Assembly: GCA_007133995.1 (NCBI GenBank)
Contig: SLLP01000164.1
Location: forward strand, 1 to 10,428
Length of the DNA: 10,428 nt
Source of the DNA: Balneolales bacterium
Lineage (GTDB): Bacteria; Bacteroidota; Rhodothermia; Balneolales; Natronogracilivirgulaceae
Reading direction: 5' to 3'
In this document: positions 6,818-10,428 of the stretch, piece by piece
Layout: each line of letters begins with the position of its first letter
Position numbering within the stretch: position 1 is the first letter of the stretch
Notes under the pieces: generated by a model
What the model was told of the DNA's origin: nothing
The model's database searches: none
The model's input: the letters and a program-made list of their open reading frames with translations, nothing else
Made by a program: the position numbers and the translations under genes

Positions 6818-8041
6818 CTATTCCATTTCTGTTTTCTTCACCCATATCAGGTAACCGTCCGATACGAACCGATGGATATCACCCTCCTTTTGCGTCACTG
6901 CAAATGAGAGAGCTCGATGCTCCATCGAATGATGGGTTTCAAGGTATAGGGTGATGTCAAACGCAAGCACTTCAACATCAGAATCAGCATCACTATCGGC
7001 ATTAGTATCGGCATTACGATCACTACTCACATTAGTCCCGCTTCCATTCATACGGGAAAAAAACGGTCCGGCTGCATAGGCGATGTAATGCTTTCCATCG
7101 TAATCCGGACTGGCTGCACGTATGTAGAGTGAATTCGGATCCAGCCGTTCCGGATTTTCAAAATGGATAACGGATTGGCGGGACCCGTTTGGTTCGCGCA
7201 TGGAGACAGACCGGGGTGCGGATAGGGCGCCATCCAGATAGTCAAAAAAGAACTGCCGATCTGTGTCCCGTGTGATCAGGATACGGGGAATCAGCGTCGA
7301 TGTCCCGTCCCAGTACCCGGGATTCACCGTATACTGCATCGGATACCGTGATTGCATCGCCCTCTGAACCGCGGGTGTGTAGTGTCCATAGGGATAGGCG
7401 AGCGAATGCAGCATTTCTTCACTAATGCCCGGAATTTCCTCCAGAAGGCCGGGTACAGTATCCAGAGTTGCGATGATTTCGGGACTCGAAACCGGCATGC
7501 TGACATGCCGGTGGCCATGCACCCCTACCATGTGGCCCCGTTCTGCGAGTGATGCCAGCTGTGCACTGGACATATGGGGATAGCGCGGGACATCAATCAG
7601 GGACGGAATGACAAAGAAAAGGCCGCGCATCCCATACTCCTCAAGCAAATCAGCCGCCTTGAATTGACTTGCATGACCGTCGTCAAATGTGATGATGACC
7701 TTCTGGGGATCCGGTTCCGGCGACAAGGGTGACCCATCCGGCAGATAACTGTAAAACCCGTTTTCTCTTAAGTAGTGCACTAGATCCTCAAAAGCCTCGT
7801 AGGACTCGTCAAACGCTCCGGGTGTGTGGAAAGTGGTTTCATTATAAAACGTATGGTAGCACAGGACGGGAATATTCCACCAGATTGGATTTGCGGCTGA
7901 TTTCGGGGAGAGATTTGCTTCAGGATTTGCCTGAGAGTTTGCCCGAGGATTTGCGGCATATGCACAGAGGGCACCGGAGCCGACTGTTGCAACCCCCAGC
8001 AGACTGAAAATCCACACCAGTAATGAACCGCGAGATATCAT
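6818..8041 (-). CDS. secreted polysaccharide deacetylase (NodB homology domain)
   Basis: This 407-residue protein shows the carbohydrate esterase 4 motifs: ITFDDG (117-122, catalytic and metal aspartates D120/D121), the metal-binding pair in HGHRH (H175 and H179) and LAYPYGHYT (214-222). It should remove N-acetyl (or other acyl) groups from an envelope or exopolysaccharide; the substrate cannot be read from sequence. Residues 1-29 form a Sec signal peptide with a likely AYA cleavage site. An ANP/ANS-rich linker (30-52) follows, then the NodB domain (about 56-260) and a C-terminal beta-like domain (about 285-405) interrupted by an N/A/D/S-rich insert (341-356). Both low-complexity stretches are encoded by 12-bp tandem repeats. 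The ATG at 8041 has GGA a short distance upstream and overlaps the stop of a small upstream frame as ATGA. It is transcribed toward gdhA. Confidence 0.92.
   Translation of the reverse strand: MISRGSLLVWIFSLLGVATVGSGALCAYAANPRANSQANPEANLSPKSAANPIWWNIPVLCYHTFYNETTFHTPGAFDESYEAFEDLVHYLRENGFYSYLPDGSPLSPEPDPQKVIITFDDGHASQFKAADLLEEYGMRGLFFVIPSLIDVPRYPHMSSAQLASLAERGHMVGVHGHRHVSMPVSSPEIIATLDTVPGLLEEIPGISEEMLHSLAYPYGHYTPAVQRAMQSRYPMQYTVNPGYWDGTSTLIPRILITRDTDRQFFFDYLDGALSAPRSVSMREPNGSRQSVIHFENPERLDPNSLYIRAASPDYDGKHYIAYAAGPFFSRMNGSGTNVSSDRNADTNADSDADSDVEVLAFDITLYLETHHSMEHRALSFAVTQKEGDIHRFVSDGYLIWVKKTEME
6971..7018 (-). repeat. 12-bp tandem repeat, 4 units, inside the deacetylase gene (3' part)
   Basis: Read on the coding strand, four 12-bp units follow each other with the pattern NNT-RAT-GYY-GAW and encode RNAD, TNAD, SDAD, SDVE. 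They lie at 7007-7018, 6995-7006, 6983-6994 and 6971-6982. The first two units differ at two bases; the others are more diverged. They produce an acidic, probably flexible insert in the C-terminal domain. Confidence 0.8.
7907..7954 (-). repeat. 12-bp tandem repeat, 4 units, in the deacetylase linker
   Basis: Four adjacent 12-bp units beginning GCAAA(T/C) on the coding strand (7943-7954, 7931-7942, 7919-7930, 7907-7918) encode ANPR, ANSQ, ANPE, ANLS. After a diverged 12-bp unit, a partial fifth copy encodes ANP at 7886-7894. The array builds the linker directly after the signal peptide and does not match the array in the 3' part of the gene. Confidence 0.8.
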
Positions 8042-8204
8042 TTCATTTCCGGATTCTGTCTTTTTGTACTTTCAAGCACGTTCGTAACGCGTTTGTCTTC
8101 TTTCTCAAGATACGTTACAACAGATTTCAATTCATCACAATATCAAACGGCGAAACCGAAACCATCGCCTTACGTTCTACAGCCACCTTCTGGTGAGCTA
8201 TCAT
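8038..8204 (-). pseudogene. possible broken or split small gene ending at the deacetylase start
   Basis: Leftward, the frame open from 8142 ends ...STKRQNPEMK with its TGA (8040-8038) overlapping the deacetylase ATG as ATGA. The translated stretch from the TTG at 8130 is 30 residues, K/E-rich and helix-like, but the frame has no ATG. A second frame one base off starts at ATG 8204, runs 25 codons (MIAHQKVAVERKAMVSVSPF...) and stops at 8129-8127, overlapping that TTG as TTGA. One base change in length near 8130-8137 would join them into a protein of about 56 residues. This could be a frameshifted small gene, two coupled tiny genes, or chance; no family is recognised. Confidence 0.25.
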
Positions 8205-8247
8205 GAATGGAACGGCAGATGACTTGCCCGGGTTCTGGGGTTCACGT

Positions 8248-8296
8248 CAAACGACAAACGACAATCTGCAATGGGCAATCGGCAAACAGCAACCAA
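8248..8296. repeat. heptanucleotide repeat, 7 units of CAANNNN
   Basis: Seven consecutive 7-bp units all begin CAA: CAAACGA twice, then CAATCTG, CAATGGG, CAATCGG, CAAACAG and CAACCAA. The CAA is invariant, while the last four bases vary. The array ends 12 bp before the start of a small membrane-protein frame and lies outside recognised genes. It resembles the degenerate short tandem repeats found between genes in some bacteria; the function is unknown. Confidence 0.75.
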
Positions 8297-8308
8297 TCAA
8301 TCACAGCC

Positions 8309-8467
8309 ATGACACCTCTGTTCGCAACACTTCTCGGTATTCTCATTTTGTTACTTATTCTGCCGATCGGGTGGATACGGGACCATAAAGTAGAGCGCAA
8401 ACAGCGCGTCGAAATACCAACCGACTACGATGGTATGGGTACCTACAGCCGGTACATACGGCGCTAA
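8309..8467 (+). CDS. possible 52-residue single-span membrane protein
   Basis: From the ATG at 8309, 52 codons run to TAA. Residues 4-23 (LFATLLGILILLLILPIGWI) form one strong transmembrane segment. A basic stretch with RDHKVERKQR follows, then a tyrosine-rich end (TDYDGMGTYSRYIRR). By the positive-inside rule the C-terminus should be cytoplasmic. The frame extends upstream to an ATG at 8207, but that part crosses the heptanucleotide repeat and reads as noncoding, so the inner ATG is preferred. No Shine-Dalgarno sequence is seen, as for several genes here. The protein is not recognised, and it overlaps a featureless antisense frame. The well-formed membrane segment and charge distribution argue for a real gene. 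Confidence 0.5.
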   Translation: MTPLFATLLGILILLLILPIGWIRDHKVERKQRVEIPTDYDGMGTYSRYIRR

Positions 8468-8711
8468 AAGCATAGCATGTTGCTTCTCTGCCGTTGTCCA
8501 TACTCTCTTTCCGTCGCTGCGTACCTGCCGGGTCTGCCTAACGGGGCGAGTCAAAACTTCATTGGCTGCCACTTGCAAAATGGCAAATGATCTCTTTAAA
8601 AAAAATGGTGACCTATTTGACTTAAGCGGTGATCTAGAGGTCTGTTGTAATCGCGCTTTTCACTTTGGCGCCCCAACGAACGGGAGAAAACATGAATAAT
8701 ATATTTAATTA
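8468..8711. other. intergenic stretch, no convincing gene
   Basis: The stretch from the small membrane frame to the promoter upstream of the flavoprotein holds no recognised gene or RNA. It contains a small inverted repeat TGCCA...TGGCA (8567-8571/8581-8585). A 39-codon frame from ATG 8580 to 8699 includes NGDLFDLSGDLEV, which is internally repetitive (GGTGACCT/GGTGATCT); I do not call it. Just before 8714 lies an AT-rich repeat AATAAT-n7-ATTATT (8695-8713). Confidence 0.5.
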
Positions 8712-8740
8712 TTGATATATGAATATATATTCATTATACT
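8712..8740 (+). promoter_or_regulatory. strong promoter candidate for the sulfide:quinone-reductase-like gene
   Basis: TTGATA (8712-8717) and TATACT (8735-8740) each match the sigma-70 consensus at five of six positions and are exactly 17 bp apart, the best promoter-like pair I found in the window. Transcription should start near 8747, leaving a leader of about 110 bases before the ATG at 8858. The spacer is almost entirely a perfect palindrome, listed separately. The next gene is on the same strand and nothing else intervenes. Confidence 0.65.
8719..8734. promoter_or_regulatory. 16-bp palindromic operator candidate of ArsR/SmtB type
   Basis: ATGAATATATATTCAT is a perfect 16-bp palindrome filling all but one base of the promoter spacer. 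Its half-sites have the TGAA-N6-TTCA arrangement known from ArsR/SmtB-family operators such as those of SmtB and CzrA. Members of that family (SqrR, BigR) sense persulfides and repress sulfide-oxidation genes, which suits the gene downstream. No regulator gene is in the window, so the assignment to a family is inference. Confidence 0.55.
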
Positions 8741-8857
8741 CACTATTCGGGTGCATCAGGGAATAGCTCTCCAAAAAGCCTGCAACTGCCAATATATTTT
8801 ATAAAAGTCAAAAATTTACTCACTCCTGAATTTCAGAATTAATTAGAAAAAATTTCC

Positions 8858-10243
8858 ATGAACAAGGATATCCAGCCAAATAATGACCCATCGTCCGGGC
8901 CTGAAACTCAAAGCAAAATAAACCGGCGGAAAGCACTGAAATACATCGGCACGGGGGCCGGGATATTGGCCGTTGGCGGCGGCACGGGATTTTACGGCTA
9001 CAGAAGTAGTCTGCGCATATCTTCATCGGATGCCGCCAAATTGCGCAAGGTGCGGTTTGTGATTGCCGGCGGAAGTATCGGCGGCATCACGGTTGCTGCC
9101 CGCTTGCTGCGCGCCGTGCCAGATGCCAACGTCACCATCATCGAACCGAAATCCATTCACCATTATCAACCCGGCTACACGCTGGTTGCCGCCGGGGTGT
9201 ACAAGAAAGAGGACGTTCTGTTCGACCAGCAGTCGCTTTTCCTGTCCGGGATGCGTTGGGTCAAAGATTACGTTGCAGCGTTTGAGCCGGAAAAAAACCG
9301 CGTCAAAACCGGCAGCGGAGATTACGTGGATTATGACTATCTGGTGGTCGGACTCGGGGTGGAAGTGAATCCCGCTTCGGTGGAAGGATATTCCGAGGCG
9401 ATCCAGACACCCTATGCCGCCACGATTTACAACCTGGAATCCGGCATGAAATACCGGGAGATGGCGAAGTCATTCCAGGGCGGAAACGCCGTCTTCACCT
9501 ATCCGGCCGGATATGTAAAATGCGGCGGCGCCCCGCAGAAGATCACCTGGTTGTCAGAGGATATGTGGCGATCCAACGGGCTGCGGGACCGGATGGAAGT
9601 CCATTTTCATACAACCCGGCCTTCCCTGTTTCCGGTTGTCCCGAAGGTTGACGCCGCCGTAACGCCACTTATCGAAGCGCGCGGCATCCAAAACCATTAC
9701 CGTTCGGAGCTTCGGGCTATCGACGGATCCACCCGCACCGCTATCTTCGAAGATCAGATGCCGGACGGATCCACCCGGGAAGTGCGTCAGAAATATGATC
9801 TCCTTCACCCTGTCCCCCGGTTCCGCACCCCCAGGCCACTCCGGGAAGGACCGCTTACCGCCGAGGGCATTGGCGGACAGATACAGGTGGACCGTGAAAC
9901 CCTTCAGCACAGGCGCTACAGCAACGTCTTCGGGGTGGGCGATTCTGCGGCGACCGGCGCGCCCAAGACAGCCGCCACCATCCGCAAGCAGGCTCCGGCT
10001 GTTGCCGAGAATCTGATTTCACTTGCTCTGGACAGGGAACCAACCAGCCTGTATGACGGCACTTCCGGCTGCCCGCTTCTCACACGCTACGGCCGCTGCA
10101 TGATGTTCGAATTCGACTTCCATGGAAACCTGGTGAACGAATGGCTGTACCAGTCAACCCGTGAAACGCGGATCTGGTGGGACTTCAAGGTGCACGGCCT
10201 CAAACAGCTGTACCGTCACGTGATGATGAACGGATACGTCTGA
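8858..10243 (+). CDS. sqr: Tat-signal sulfide:quinone oxidoreductase-like flavoprotein (type II/SQOR-like)
   Basis: The 461-residue protein follows the plan of the SQOR-type (type II) sulfide:quinone oxidoreductases, which oxidise sulfide to persulfide or sulfane sulfur and pass electrons to the quinone pool. The FAD-binding motif is VIAGGSIGGI (68-77) with E96 as ribose acid, then HHYQPGYTLV (101-110). C222 in VKCGGAPQK and C405 in SGCPLLTRY align by motif with the two redox cysteines of human SQOR. The second FAD motif is NVFGVGDS (356-363), preceded by ETLQHRRY. An additional N-terminal part has twin arginines (INRRKALK, 21-28) followed by a Gly-rich hydrophobic stretch (29-47), a Tat signal or signal-anchor, so the enzyme probably sits on the periplasmic face of the membrane. 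The ATG at 8858 has an A-rich leader without a Shine-Dalgarno sequence. Related FAD oxidoreductases of unknown substrate remain possible. Confidence 0.85.
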   Translation: MNKDIQPNNDPSSGPETQSKINRRKALKYIGTGAGILAVGGGTGFYGYRSSLRISSSDAAKLRKVRFVIAGGSIGGITVAARLLRAVPDANVTIIEPKSIHHYQPGYTLVAAGVYKKEDVLFDQQSLFLSGMRWVKDYVAAFEPEKNRVKTGSGDYVDYDYLVVGLGVEVNPASVEGYSEAIQTPYAATIYNLESGMKYREMAKSFQGGNAVFTYPAGYVKCGGAPQKITWLSEDMWRSNGLRDRMEVHFHTTRPSLFPVVPKVDAAVTPLIEARGIQNHYRSELRAIDGSTRTAIFEDQMPDGSTREVRQKYDLLHPVPRFRTPRPLREGPLTAEGIGGQIQVDRETLQHRRYSNVFGVGDSAATGAPKTAATIRKQAPAVAENLISLALDREPTSLYDGTSGCPLLTRYGRCMMFEFDFHGNLVNEWLYQSTRETRIWWDFKVHGLKQLYRHVMMNGYV

Positions 10244-10290
10244 ATAGTGGATGGATGCGCCTGAATCGTTGATGGATGCGCCTGAATCGG
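10240..10290. repeat. 21-bp tandem repeat overlapping the sqr stop codon
   Basis: Two adjacent 21-bp units (10240-10260 and 10261-10281) differ at two bases, and a partial third copy CTGAATCGG follows (10282-10290). Each unit begins with CTGAAT, so the sqr stop TGA (10241-10243) is repeated in the same frame at each copy. The array lies mostly in the 3' untranslated region. Confidence 0.85.
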
Positions 10291-10322
10291 GACGCTAACT
10301 GCCTGTGCGAAGTCCATTAGTA

Positions 10323-10392
10323 ACGAATAGGTGAAAATTCGTAATTTGAGTCCGTCAGCAGGGATGCTATCGCATCTTGAAACCACCCCTGC
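10323..10392. other. cluster of inverted repeats downstream of sqr
   Basis: Three inverted repeats lie close together: ACGAAT/ATTCGT (10323-10328/10337-10342), an outer stem GCAGGG/CCCTGC (10358-10363/10387-10392), and inside it a GATGC-TATC-GCATC hairpin (10363-10376). No T-tract follows, so a standard terminator is not supported. It may be a structured intergenic repeat element or RNA. On the opposite strand a frame is open from the edge to a TAA at 10319-10317 (36 codons), too short to judge. Confidence 0.35.
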
Positions 10393-10428
10393 GCACAGAG
10401 ACCTTGCAACTCACGGCCCGAATTACAA

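Noticed and set aside
8351..8578. Leftward 75-codon frame
   Set aside because: It overlaps the better-formed 52-residue membrane protein in antisense and shows no domain or signal.
8580..8699. Rightward 39-codon frame with NGDLFDLSGDLEV
   Set aside because: Too short and lacking a start signal; the internal likeness comes from one short direct repeat.
10317..10427. Leftward open frame entering from the right edge, 36 codons
   Set aside because: A run this long without a stop is common by chance, no family is recognised, and the region is dominated by inverted repeats.

Overview
The window reads as chromosomal DNA of a Gram-negative, mesophilic bacterium of intermediate GC content. Most starts have an A/T-rich leader without a clear Shine-Dalgarno sequence (gdhA, the sulfide:quinone-reductase-like gene, the M1 peptidase). 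With the overall gene repertoire, this fits the Bacteroidota/Balneolota/Rhodothermota group. That placement is an inference with modest confidence. No rRNA, tRNA, CRISPR array or insertion sequence was recognised.

Left half, read leftward (4908 down to 1): five same-strand genes with short gaps form a likely operon. They are a YjbQ/UPF0047 enzyme, a creatininase-family metal amidohydrolase, an exported M1 zinc peptidase, a 72-residue zinc-ribbon protein, and an AI-2E-family (PerM/TqsA-like) membrane protein that runs off the left edge. The last two overlap by ATGA. A short perfect inverted repeat lies between the first two genes.

Centre: a 396-bp AT-rich divergent spacer separates that operon from a rightward NADP-type glutamate dehydrogenase gene (gdhA). 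gdhA converges on a leftward gene for a secreted polysaccharide deacetylase, which carries two separate arrays of 12-bp in-frame repeats.

Right half: 816 bp between the deacetylase and the flavoprotein start contain a possible broken or tiny reading frame abutting the deacetylase start, a seven-unit heptanucleotide repeat (CAANNNN), a plausible 52-residue single-span membrane protein, and a strong promoter candidate. In that promoter the 17-bp spacer is almost filled by a perfect 16-bp palindrome of the ArsR/SmtB type (TGAA-N6-TTCA). Next comes a Tat-signal-bearing homologue of type II sulfide:quinone oxidoreductase that keeps both redox cysteines. Its stop codon sits in a 21-bp tandem repeat, followed by a spacer rich in inverted repeats up to the right edge.

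No wholly new multi-gene system is evident. The best leads are the sulfide-oxidation gene with its built-in operator, the zinc-ribbon protein lacking one expected cysteine, and the repeat-rich 8.0-8.5 kb interval.
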